A stretch of DNA of 64,000 bases, taken from assembly GCF_002878395.1 (NCBI RefSeq), contig NC_061120.1, forward strand, positions 116,610,705-116,674,704, in the 5' to 3' direction. Positions 33,536 through 45,172 of this stretch are shown here, one piece after another (the stretch's first letter is position 1; every line of letters begins with the position of its first letter). Source of the DNA: Capsicum annuum (Eukaryota > Streptophyta > Magnoliopsida > Solanales > Solanaceae). Position numbers and translations under genes: made by a program. The notes beneath the pieces are model-generated. The model worked only from the letters and a program-made list of their open reading frames with translations. It ran no database searches and had not been told where the DNA came from.

Positions 33536-33737
33536 ATCATGACATACCTCAATAGCATGCCCTAAATGCAGAACCTTAATATTTTGGGATTTTAAAATGA
33601 CCCTAAACACATACCAAAAATTCCAAAACACTTCTTAGTGGTCCTATTATCATTCTTTGCCATAATTCAACTTAGAAATCATACTAAAATATGAAGGATC
33701 TAGTAAAATAAAATCACTAAAATCTTAGGATCTAATA
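33536..33737 (-). repeat. isolated 200-bp LTR block
   Basis: A third copy of the block seen at 25613-25806 and 32508-32706, in the same orientation. Starts ATGACATACCTCAATAGC on the plus strand and ends GGATCTAATA. It sits between the integrase fragment B0 and plus-strand RT of element G with no polypurine tract beside it. Confidence 0.7.
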
Positions 33738-34560
33738 ATTTTGGCCTTATCTTGATTTTTTATGATTGGATTAATCGATTCTATGATATTTTATTCAAAT
33801 AATAAAGATAAACGTGTGAGGTATTTAGGGATTGGTCTTCAAAGATTATAGGTTGAGAAATTATATTCCAGATTCTCGAAATATTAGTTTTGGTTATTAG
33901 TATTTTTTTCTTGGGTCATGTATTGATCAAGGATGGTATTATGATTGATCCATTCAAGATAGTGTAGTTCGTGATTTGGCTAGACCTAATTCTTCTATTG
34001 AGATTTGGATCTTTGCTGGATTCGTAGGATATTGTTGATGTCTTATACAGGATTTCTTTTCCATTCCTGCTCTTTAGAAAAAGTCAAATTAGAAGAAGAT
34101 GTCTTTTAGTGGTTGAATTCTTTAAGAAAAATCTCAATAGCTTAAGGAGTTTTTTACTTCAGCTCCTATCTTAATCTTGCCCAAGGAGGGAATAGGTTTC
34201 ACCGTAATTGGTGATACTTATAGAGTTGGCATAGGTAATGTTCTAATATAGAAGGGTAAGGTGATTGCCTATTCTTCTCAATAGTTGAAGCCTCGTGAGA
34301 AAAATTATCTTACCTATAATTAGAGTTTCCCATACTTGTGTTTGTGTTGATGTTATAGCAACACTACTTTTTTGGAATCCATTGAGAGATTTTCTATGAT
34401 CATCTAAGCCTTAAGTACCTCTTCACCTAGCAATAACATAATATGAGACATAATTGATGTCTTGAGTTTCTTAAGGACTATGATCTCACTAATTGCTATT
34501 ATTCAAGTAATTAAAATATGGTAGAGGATTCCTTGAGTTGAAAGGCAATGAGTATAGGGA
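33738..34560 (+). pseudogene. pol: RT end and RNase H (G)
   Basis: Reads FGLILIFYDWINRF then, after a small deletion, YDILF at the catalytic box position (33742-33795), followed by FLGHVLIKDGIMIDP (33910-33950), FVWLDLILLLRFGSLLDS in a shifted frame, and IQDFFSIPAL. RNase H: LPKEGIGFTVIGDTYRVGIG (34175-34230; the Cys-Asp of the usual YCDAS is Gly-Asp), VIAYSSQ-stop-LKPREKNYLTYN (34262-34320) and NMVEDSLS near 34515. The lineage match is clear; no frame is intact. Confidence 0.78.
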
Positions 34561-36040
34561 GTTTTCTCACCTTTTGACTCAGGAATGGCCTTTAGACTTA
34601 GAGGTTTAGTCCTTAGCTAACCAATTAGTTAGGATTGATATTACGATACCCAAAAATATTTTGGCCTTTGTTGAGTCTAGTTATTCATTGATGAAGCATA
34701 TTTTTGGCTTTTTGTTTGATAATGAGAGAGGAGTGTGATTTCTGGTAAAGTTTTGAGGAGTGAGTCTAAGGTGGTATCTTTTTATCCTGAGGGTGTTTTG
34801 AGGATTAGTAGTCACATTTATGTTCCTACAGTTAGTGGTTGGATTTGGTTGATCTTGGATGAGGCTTATTATTTAAGGTACTTTATTTATCTAAAAGTGG
34901 TTAAGTTGTATCATGACTTAAAGTAAAGTGTTTGAACTGCTACCAAATGAATTATGAATATCAATAACATGGTGGTACAATACAAACAATGCACATTCCT
35001 AAGTGGAAGTAGGAGTGGATCACTATGAATTTTGTAGTTGGCCTACCCTTGACTTGAGGAAAGTTTAATTGTATGGGTGATTGTTGATGGATTGAAAAAA
35101 TTGGTGCATTTTATTACTATAAGGGTAAATTATAATTCAAAGAATTTGGCCAAGATCTATATTAGAGAGGTTCTTTTATTGCATGGTGTTCCTATCTCCA
35201 TTATTTCTAATAGAGGTAGTTAGTTTACCTAAATTATTTAGTGTTATATATAGAGTGAGTTGAGTACTCAAATTGATTTGAGCACAACTTTTCATTCTCA
35301 GATTGGCGTTTAGTCAGAGAAGACTATTTAGGTTCTAGAGGACATATTTTAAGTGTGTGTTATGGATTTTGGAGATCATTAGAACCAGCTTTCCATTGCC
35401 CCTGATAGAGTTCACATACAAAAATAGCTACCATTCCAACATTCAGATAGCACCTATTAAGGCTTTGCATGGGCGGAGGTGTAGGTCCCCTGTGGGATGG
35501 GTTAATTATTTTGAGGTGAGATTTTGGGGCACATATTTGTTGATAGACTCAATGTATCAAGTGAAAAAAATTAATTTAAGGCTTGTGGTTTTCTAGAGTT
35601 GGAAGAAGAGTTATGCCGACAATCGACTTTATGATAGTGCATCCAGGGTTGGAGAGTGGGACTTGTTGAAGGATTCACTGATGAAGGATGTAATAAGGTT
35701 TGAAAAGAAAGGGAATCTTAGACCAAGGTTGATTGGCCTATTCGAGATCCTTAAGAAGTATGGAGATGTTGCATGTAGACTAGCTTTTTCTCTATATATT
35801 TAAGTTGTTCATCTGATATTTCATGTTTTCATATTGAAGAGATATTGTTCCAATGATACATATGTAATATGGTTGGATTCTTTTTTTTAGAACATTATTT
35901 ATCCTTCAAGTAGGAGCCTATTCCTATCCTTGAACAAGATTAGGTAGTTGAGGGATAATCATATTGATTCAATGAATGTCAAGTGAAAAAATCACCCGAT
36001 TAAGGAGGTTATGTCGGAGATTAGATATCCCCAATTTTTT
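34561..36040 (+). pseudogene. pol: integrase (G), first two catalytic Asp changed to Asn
   Basis: Linker LRISSHIYVPTVSGWIWL (34800-34855) and LDEAYYLRYFIYLKVVKLYH (zinc region, His ligands altered), CHQMNYE.. KQCTFL near 34990. The core's first Asp site reads ITMNFVVGLP (Asn codon 35028-35030), the second IISNRGS-stop-F (Asn codon 35209-35211), and the Glu region Q-I-G-V-stop-S-E-K-T-I keeps Glu. Then LIEFTYKNSYHSNIQIAPIK and ALHGRRCRSPVGW (35408-35500), a NLRPRLIGLFEILKKYGDV block (35720-35775), and the tail PIPILEQD ... VKWKNHPIKEVMSEIRYP (35975-36030). Long pieces remain readable. Confidence 0.85.
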
Positions 36041-39000
36041 TACAGCTTTAGGCACTTTATTTGGTTTTTTAGTTTGAAAATAAATTTGTATTTTAGTGGA
36101 GTACAATGCCATAACCATAGTTGTGATTTTTATTTTTTGTTGTGTTTTAACCATTTCGACTTTCTCATAGTTTCTATATGCTATTTATGAGTTTTGGGAT
36201 TGGTTGGCACTTTAAAGTTGGTTAGTTTGATTTTCTTCAACATTTTATGATCCAAGCATCTAATGGTTATATGGTTAATTTCTTTTTATTTAAAATTTTA
36301 ATTTTAGATCAGTAGTGTAGTTAGTTCAGGCCATGAGCCTTTATACCACATTTTAACATATTAAACGAAAACTAGTAAAATAAACTAAAAGAGATTCCAC
36401 GGGTAATTCATTGCAAATGATCTCTTTTTGTAAATCTTATAGTTCCATTGAGTCCCAAACATCAAATTAACATATAACTTGATTATTTTTATGGGATTCC
36501 AAATGAATATCGAGGGTCCGTTTGGAGATATTTCAACCTTTTACAAGTGCTAATTTTCTACTATCTGGTGACAGCAAATTCCTTCTTTGCAAATGCAGGC
36601 CCTTGGTTATGAATGCATTGAAGGAAAAGATTGTCCCTTGAAAATGACACGTCCCATTATTCTCGTAAAAAGTGTGATTCAACCTGACAATCATTTTAGG
36701 ATGACTTAAATGAGAAGAGTTGCCACCTAATGAATTAAGGTGCGTTAGGGCACCATTCAAAACTAAATGCTTATATTTTTATTATTAGTCTTTATCATCA
36801 GAAATTTAAGGGTTCAAGTTACCTCAAAAGAAAAGTGTTAGGCACTTTTTGAGGTCACAAATGTGAGTCCCAGTTGAATTCATATATCACATGGGAAAGT
36901 TATGTGATAAGAAAATGATCTATTGATTTTTATTCACTAATATTAACTAGGTGATTGAACATGAAAAAAATAAATAAAGAAAACATGAATTTGTTTATTA
37001 ACTAATTAATTTTGATCTTGGTGATAAGAGTGATTAAAAATTTAAATTTGATTATTATTGTTATTATTAAAGCTAAGCGAAAACTAGACGTGAATATTAA
37101 TTAATACCAATTCATATAATTAAGTGATAAACCTAAATATTTTATAAGGAAATAAATAATTTTGGCGAAAAAACTAATTTTTATTTAATTCATATTGAAA
37201 AGTGATTTAGCGACAAATCGCTTACTTAGAAAAAAACGTAAATCAACAAATAATAATCCAGATAAGCAAGGGAGATAAGTGAGACAAATAAGTAAAGGAA
37301 ATAGTTTAATTATTAACTTGAATTAAACTAAACTATCCAAAAATAAATAAAGAAATTAAAGAAAAAAAGTAACAAAACTACGTTAAGGAAATAAACATTT
37401 TGAACTGAACAAAAAACTTTTTCTAAGATAAAACAAATGCTTGTTGCTATTTATAGGGACGATGCCACAATATTATTAATTATGATCTTTTACCTTAGCA
37501 ACAATTTGATTAGAGACCGGTCTTGAGGCAAAATACTAATATATTTTTTTTTTCAAAACAAGTAAAAAATTTAGATTTTTCAAAATTTGGAACATAAACA
37601 TACTAACATATAAGTACACATAATCCCTTTTATGAAAACTTTGGTAGAAGATGTCCCCATGGATGTACACGGCTTTGTTTAAAACATGGAAATTAGACCT
37701 CATAATTCTTTTGAATTTCCCTCTAAAGATAGATTAGAAGATAGTTTTTATGTTAATAGTGATTTTAAAAAAACATCACTGTCTAGTTCAAATACTTAGA
37801 ATCAATAGACAGTGATTTAGTTATGAGAACTAAAATTTATAAAAATATTAACAATATGAGTTTGTAAAAAACTATAGCTGTAGATTAACATGAGGTAGAT
37901 TAACATGAAGTAAAATTTAGAAGCAAAGAGAATTCAAATATTTAAACAGGCATTAACATTTAAGCAAAGAAGCACATCAACTCTAACAATAGTGGATTTC
38001 TATAAAATAAAAAATATGAAAAATACATATGAGTCTGGTAGCGTACCTATCTACTTTCTATAAGAATGCTTAAGGCATCTGAGTCATCCAATATATAAAA
38101 CTATGGCAGAAAATAAGACTACAACAATCAAACACATTACTTTGATGGAACACTAACCAGGAAATTGCAAAGGCAATGAAAGCAATTAAAAATCAGCCTT
38201 TCCCATCACAATTAAGGAATTCCAGTAAAGAAGAAGTGAGCAATACTAGAAGAGAGTGACTTTTAATTACTTATGTAAAAGAGGGATCTAAAGTCCCTTC
38301 AATAGTGAGAGAAGGTATTCTTTATGTGTTGAAAAAGAAACATTTATTAAAGTAGAGAAAATCATGAAGAGATGCAATTAGGAAATTCTAGTTCCTTAAT
38401 TAGCTTAGCCAAATAAATTAGGAGAGAAAATCTTGTCAGGTTTAATATAAATTAGCAAGTAAGAATCTGTCCAGAAAAAATAGGATAGGAGAATAAGTAA
38501 GGAGGTCATAAGACTATGGAATTTACCAAAAATATACAACCAATAAAGTTGTCACCCCATTTCAAATCAAACTACAAAAATATAGCTTGTTTTAATCAAA
38601 ATAATAGTTTTAGAGGCTGCCATATTTCGAATTTCACCATAGAAAGAAAACAATTATTTAGAGCTACAAAAACATACTGAAATTTGCATTAGTACCAAAG
38701 TCATATACATTATATAAGGCGAGAATCTCAAATTACATAATTAATCATACTAGCATGTTGTAAATCGAATTTAAGCAATGCGAAAAACATGTAGGTAAAG
38801 TTATTACATAATTTGAACTTATTAAAAAAAATGAACACTAACCAATAGTCTGTCATCCATACAATTTGAATTTAAAATTAATGATTGAGAATATAGAACA
38901 TAACATTAATTTTAACAAAATCTAAAATGGACACACCATTAAATAGCTCAATAAGTAATACTCGACCGAATTTCCATCAAAACTAAAAACCAATTTAAAG

Positions 39001-40448
39001 AGAAGAATCACATAATAATCCATGGAAGATCAAAGTTCAATACTCAATAAAGACAAAGGAATTAGGTGGATTCTGATGGTCTTGGACATTTGGTACATTA
39101 GCCATGACAAATAATTGTCATTTCATGGGATTTCTTTCTTCATCGGATCTTTCTAAATTAATCAGATGAGAGAGAATCTTTGTGTTTTAGGTTTTGATCG
39201 AGAAAGATAAAAGAGAACAAAAAAAAGAGAATGAAGGGAATAAGGGAGTGACACTGGTGTGTACTGGATACGGGGGGCATGTAGTAGTTGAGCTCGATCG
39301 TACAACTTTTCCAAAATAGAGCAATATTTAGGGATTTTAGATGTTAACTAGAGAGAATTAGAAAGTAGAGAAGGGACGGAGATCGAAGGGGAGAAGAAGA
39401 GCAAGAATGGATGGCAACTATAGCAAGTTCATCAGAGTTGTATTATAGAACAGTGGATATATGTGGTGAATATTATTTTTTCTAGAGATGGTGCTGGTTA
39501 AACAATCGATGAAGTTGGAAAAGAGTGATGGAAAAAGATGGGAAAGAGGAGAATATTGGGGAAGATGGGGGGATGGAATAGGTGTTTACCGCGTGGGAGA
39601 TAAATAAAAGAACAAAAGGATGGTGGGATACTGGAGCACGTCTTCTAGAGCAGCAGTGGTGGAAGCTCCTATAGAGGAGATTGAGACTGGATGATGGGAA
39701 TGATAGCTTGTGAAGATAATATGGTGATTAGGTTTTGAGATTTGGGGAAGGGAGTAATTCAGGGATTTAATTTGAGTAGTTTTTCAAAATAATGGACGAA
39801 TCTTATTTAAATTGAGAATGAGTCAGATTATAGGTTAGGTCAAATGGTTTAAATTTGGTTAAGTGAATTGAGTTAATTGAAATTGAAATGGGAGTTAAAA
39901 TTGAGTAAAGTTGGACTAAATTTATAGAATTAACACTAATTTGGATAAAATTGTACTATAAATTAAACAAATTGGAGAAATTGAGTGGAATTGGGCTTCT
40001 ATTTAATAAATATAATACAATGAATATATTCAACAAATAAATAATAGTGAAAATAAATATAATACCATAAATATTAAATAAAATTTTAGGAATTACGCAT
40101 AAATAAAGTTCAAAAATTATGAAAAGTTGAATTTGAAATGAGACATTATTTAAGTAAAGTTACAGATGTAATAATTATGTATGAAATAAACAACGATATT
40201 AAATAATACGCTTGTAAATTTTAAATTAAGACATGTCGAAAGATAATAAAATGTATGACTAATTATTCAAATGTATAACTAATTATGTAAATAAATTTAA
40301 CATTTTAAAAGTATCTAAAAGATATTAATTTTTAAACACAAGCCCGAGTTGGATATCGGGAAGGTAAAATCATGTGTCAAAAACAAATGAGATGGTGTGA
40401 CCACGTCAGAAAAGAGAAAACCTTAAGATCGGGTCAGGTTGTCTTCAT
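36041..40448. other. 4.4 kb AT-rich stretch without recognisable gene; possible long LTR
   Basis: No frame shows protein similarity. Features: CAAGTTACCTCAAAAG and GTGTTAGGCACTTTTTGAGG (about 36815-36865), a phrase I associate with LTRs of Tat/Ogre-type elements; a minus-strand TATAAATAG at about 37449-37457; A-rich runs; and a purine-rich tract with many GAGAGA/AAGAGA runs at 39150-39720. A very long LTR in minus orientation would explain the lack of genes, but I could not find its ends, a PBS or a PPT. Confidence 0.3.
37446..37460 (-). promoter_or_regulatory. candidate TATA box
   Basis: Minus strand CCTATAAATAGC, a canonical TATA box in the gene-free stretch. It supports, but does not prove, an LTR promoter pointing left. 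Confidence 0.35.
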
Positions 40449-42446
40449 TGTATCATTCCAGGATTTAATTTGACCGGTCATGATGGCACCTACTTATCAC
40501 AATCCGAACTAGGGCCTAGTCGTGATGGGTATCTCAAGCCCATCGTGGGTCGGAGACCATACCCTTAGCCTAACCTCCTGAGTATAATAAAGATCAAAGC
40601 AGAAGCAAAGCCATACAAAATAAAAATATGTGTACAAAACTAAAGGAGAGAATACAAAACAAACACGACCAACAACACCTGGACTTATCCACAAAGCCTC
40701 TAAAATCAGAATACCAGATTAGGTTTGGACATTTCCCCGACCATGACAATAGAACTCTTAAATTTCCAAAATATGAAAAGAAACCTAATGAAATGGTAAG
40801 GCTTTGTGTATGATGGAGGCGCACCACTTCACAACAATTTAACCGCTATTTGGACCACCTAACACTGTACAAGAATAACAAAAAAAACCTAGGATCGTAC
40901 ATCATGAAATAAGAGTGTGTTTAGGGATGGTTTGTGGCATAAGCACTGGCATGGAACTCAGGAAAAGCGATAAAATAATGTCATATCCTAAACTAGTCAA
41001 ACCTCATGTGCATATTCATGCATACATATATATAGGATGTCGAGATAGGGTTAAAGTCATGAATATGAGAGTTTAAAATCATTAACCTAGACTGTGTAGT
41101 TCTATCCGTTATAATGGCACCCATAACCTATATGTGTTCAGCTCCTCCAGTTGAAAGGGACCCCGCGTGTTAGCCACACGAACTGAGAAAATTCATAGGA
41201 GGGCCAGAGTCACCAATACTCTAGCCATCCAAAAAATATATAAGGTGTGAACTATGAATACGGTCATAAATACCCTCACGCCGGCAAACATGGTTTCCAG
41301 TATTGGTCCACCCGGTACCTCGAACATCACAGCGGGCTACACAACCCCCTTTAAGTCAAAATTAAAATATTTGCACATAATCTTAACCATTAATCAAAGT
41401 GTCATTTTTAAAATCATTTACCACTTGGTATCGCCATACCAATTCAATTATGTCATTCAAGTCCAAGTAACTAATTTGACTCCCAAGTTCCATTTTTAAA
41501 TCCAATCTATGGCCACCATAGCCTTTAAAATCTGTTTTTATCCATTTCCATTAATACAATGAAACCACTTCAAAAATTGAGTTAGATTATGCATAGTCCA
41601 TATTAAAAACCAAAGCAATGAAAGGTAGGTTAGGTTCATAACCATTATTAAGACAAAATCCATCAAATTAAGGAAACTCATGTTCCCCATTACAAATTCC
41701 TATAAAAGTGCACCCATTCCATCCCGAAAACCATTTATCAAAAAGGAATAATATATTCAAAGCATGGAAAAACAATTTCAATAGTAAACAAAAAAAGGCC
41801 CTCATCCTACAGTTCAAACCCAACAATTTAATTCACATGAACAATGATTAAACATATGCATTTACATAAAATTAAGCTAGGGAAGAGAGACATGCCCGAA
41901 ACACACAAGAATTTAGAAGAAATTCAGATTTTGAAGCTTGAGTATTGAATTCTTTGCAAACCTTAGTTTTCTCTTGACTTTGGTAGAGAGGAGAGAGTAG
42001 TGTTTGATTTTGATAACTGATGTTAAAAGGGTCCTTTAGATATTTTTAAGTCATGGGGAATAGTGTATAAGTAGGAAAAATACCAAGGAAGCCCTAATTA
42101 AAAAATATAGGAAAAATTAGGCCTGTCGTTACGGGTTAGGTAATGACTCGTGAGGTCTGACCTTGAGTCATTTCTTAGACTCGTGACCTGAACGTTTAAA
42201 TTCCCATCCTTAATTTTTTTTACCATGAGTCACATACCATGATTCATGTTTTACATCCTGACTATGACATCAACTCAAGGTCAGGGCAATATGTCTGGGC
42301 TACCTCACTGGTGAGACCACGAGTCTCACCATACGACTTATGACTAGTAAAAATGACTCGTCACCTGAGTTGTAGTCATGACAGTGCTGGCAAAAACCCA
42401 AAAATTTTAGAGTCCAAAATCTGGGATATTACATTATCCCCTCCTT
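40449..42446 (-). repeat. 3' LTR of C (1985 bp) and polypurine tract
   Basis: Minus strand from 42433: TGTAATATCCCAG ... ending GGAATGATACA at 40449, so the termini are inverted and TG/CA-bounded. The polypurine tract is the complement of TTATCCCCTCCTTT (42434-42447). Plus-strand CCGGTCATGATGGCACCTAC (40472-40491) near the left end is a common Solanaceae gypsy LTR segment. The U3 (42120-42380) holds many ATGACTCGT/GAGTCAT-like repeats. Homologous to 52955-53350 over 40510-40920. Confidence 0.85.
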
Positions 42447-43512
42447 TAGGATCATTCGTCCCTGAATGTGAATTTAGAAGTTAGGGGCACTCTTAGCACG
42501 ATGCTACACAAAATTCAACAAAAATCCAAGGTTAATATAAAATGAAATAAAAGGGAAGTGAAACTCATACCTCAAACATTTGCATCCAAAGTTGGGAACA
42601 AGAACGAATACTTGGCCTTCATATCATTTTCAGCTTCCCATGTAGCTTCTTCCACCTTTTAATTCCTCTAAAGAACCTTTACAAAAGCTACATCCTTGGT
42701 CCTCAACCTATGAACTTTCCTATCCAATATCATAACTGGGACTTCCTCATAGGACAAGAAATCTAAAATACCAACATCCTCTACCGGGACATTCAAAGAA
42801 GGATCGCCCACAAATTTTTTCAGCATAGACATATGAAAAAATAGGATGAATAGAGCCCAAGTTCGAAGATAAATCTAACTCATATGCAACATTGCCAACT
42901 TCTTCAAAACCTAGTACTGACCTAATAATAGGGAATGAGCTTCCCCTTCTTCCCAAACCACATGACTTTTTTCATAGGAAAGACTTTCAATAAAACCCAA
43001 TCACTAACCTCAAACTCCAACTCTCATCGCCTCATATCCACATAAGATTTTTGGCGACTTTAGGCAGTCTTAAGCCTTTGTCTAATTATCTTCACCTTCT
43101 CCATGGCTTGGTGAACCAATTCAGGATTAAACAATCTAGTCTTACCAGCCTTAAACTTCCCAATAGGAGACCTACACCTACTACCATATAAAGCCTCAAA
43201 AAGAGCAATCTGAATGCTTGAAATCAACCCAACTACCTCCACAATTAATCACACAAGCACTTAACATATCCTCCAAGGTATTAATAGTCTATTTCACTTA
43301 TCCATCTATTTAAGGGTGGAAGCCGGTGCTAAGGTTCACTTGAGTACCCAAACCTTTTTAAAATACATGCCAAAAAGGATAAGACAACTACGAACCTCGA
43401 TCTGAAATGATTGATACAAGTACTCCATGTAACTTGACAATCTGCTGAATAAATAATTTAACATAATCCTTAATAATGAAATTTGACCTTATAGGCAAGA
43501 AGTGAGCAGATG
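42447..43512 (-). pseudogene. pol: integrase core and tail (C)
   Basis: From 43512 the minus strand reads SAHFLPIRSNFIIKDYVKLF, then IVKLHGVLVSIISDRGS (second catalytic Asp kept; about 43390-43440), GLGTQVNLSTGFHP-stop-IDG, LEDMLSACVIN, IQIALFEALYGSRCRSPIGK (43155-43215) and ELVHQAMEKVKIIRQRLKTA (43060-43120). The C-terminal part has VVWFGKKGKLIPYY-like text, VLGFEEVGNVAYELDLSSNL (42850-42915) and the tail ..VPVMILDRKVHRLRTKDV, ending at about 42590. The first catalytic Asp lies in the part removed with the insertion of D. Confidence 0.82.
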
Positions 43513-44711
43513 ATATGCCCAAATTACAACTTTATTACAAAAGAGTAAGCGGTCGTTCTCAAATATATAACCCAACTAGTTTGGGGTCGAATCACACAGG
43601 GAATAGGGTGCTTATTAAGTTGTATGCATATTAGTTGACTTTTAATTATTTGTTCCTATAAAGAAATAGGGTTTTTTTATTTAAAAACGAAGTAATAGCT
43701 TTGATGTAATAGTGAAGCAATATGTGTACTAATATTTGAATACAGAGAATAACAAGCTAGGGTTATATCCACCTTGTAGTTTTTAATATCTTCTAACTAT
43801 GGGTGTTAAGAATTCATACAAGCATGCACTTATAGAGAAACATATTCAAATTTTCAATCCAAGCATTTCTCAACCATCAAGGATTAATTCACTTTAGTTC
43901 TCTTAACTCAAAAGTGTTAACTCGATTATACGAAATATCTATGTTGTTGAGCCTGTTAAGGCATTAACGTGTGAAATAGAGGTTGGGAACCCTATTTCCT
44001 TGTCAATACTCTCTTTTCCAAAAATTAACTTTTCTATAAAACAAGTTATGTTTCAATGGCACATTCCTATGTTTGCAACCACGAGAATTCAAGCATTACG
44101 AAGAGTATGATATAAGTAAATCAATGCATAATGAATTCAAAACCCATAGAAATAGATATTATGCTACAAGGTTTCCATAGCCCTAACTAATAAGCTTATC
44201 TAATAATGGACAAAACGAAAATCACCATAAGTATATTCATCGTACCAAAACTAGAAGACGATCTAGGTGTGTAAACAATGAACCAAGAGAAAAATGTTTT
44301 CTCTCTCCTCTAAGCCGCTAGTCTCCATTCAAAAATAATACAGAATATTGAATCCTCATAAAATTTCAGCATCAAGTCTTTTTAATAATATCTTTTCCTA
44401 TAATTTCCTTTTAAGTCCTTGAACTAATTATAAATGAGAAATTAGTCTTGGACATAGTTTCTAGGCGCCATATTTGGTCCAACAAGATACTTTTCTCTTG
44501 TGTGATTTAGCATCCACAATTCATAGTTCCATCGTGTCTTTATCTACCTCATTAACACCTGAAATAATGCTAATCACATAGGTTAGCTCAATTACATCAA
44601 AGTAGAGTAAAAACATTAGAAACTAGGCACTTTGTTCTCAAAACTTAGCGAAACTATGGGTAAGTTATGGTTTTTAGGCATATAAATACACCTAAGATCA
44701 CCACCCCACAT
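43513..44711 (-). repeat. 3' LTR of D (1188 bp) and polypurine tract
   Basis: Minus strand begins TGATCTTAGGTG at 44700 after the purine tract TGTGGGGTGG (44701-44710) and ends GGGCATATCA at 43513. Terminal TGAT...ATCA fits Athila/Tat LTRs. Plus-strand TAAGCGGTCGTTCTC and TTTGGGGTCGAATCACACAG (43547-43610) form the typical end region of such LTRs. Different in sequence from the LTR of E. Confidence 0.82.
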
Positions 44712-45172
44712 ATTAGGCTTTGTTCTTCCTCGAACAACTTATCCATTTACGCATACACAAGATTTAAAACCCACAAAGGAAACACAAGATGCTCAAATAG
44801 GATCACACAACAAATATGAAACAAGAAGTAGATTCATGAACCGTTACTGAAAACAACCTACCCTCAAGAATAGACTCATCAAGTTGAAAAATTCATGCTT
44901 ACTGTTTAAGCAATGAAATCATATAAATCACCCAACTTTTCATCAAGCATGTGCCCTCACAACAAAAGAGTTATGCATAATCGCTCACAAAAATTCAATT
45001 TCTAGCACAATGGGTATAAGACATAAGTTGCGCTCACTCTCATAAAGAATTCACAAATTACAAATGATGACCATATGTTTGCCCTTAGTGTAGTGCTCCT
45101 CTAATATCAAAATGTTGCACACACAACAGGCAAGTTCTAGCATCAATTGCAACAAGGAATATGCGAATACCT
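44712..45172 (-). other. non-coding 3' region of D
   Basis: Between the extra ORF and the polypurine tract I see no coding sequence. AT-rich, with CAACATTTTGATATTAG-like text on the minus strand. This is the usual untranslated stretch before the PPT. Confidence 0.5.

Larger units (their letters stand above)
33738..36040 (+). mobile_element. Ty3/gypsy chromovirus-type element G, RT thumb to integrase tail
   Basis: Plus-strand fragment, cut on the left inside RT (starts at the FGL motif) and on the right after the chromovirus tail. No LTR, gag or protease. It is more decayed than F, and many stops are TAG at usual Gln codons. Confidence 0.82.

Noticed and set aside
36533..36760. 75-codon minus-strand frame in the gene-free stretch
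   Set aside because: No recognisable motif, in AT-rich sequence where chance frames of this length are expected.
40509..40827. Overlapping frames on both strands in the C LTR
   Set aside because: They lie in LTR sequence shared with 52955-53350, where the frames are not conserved, so they are chance frames.
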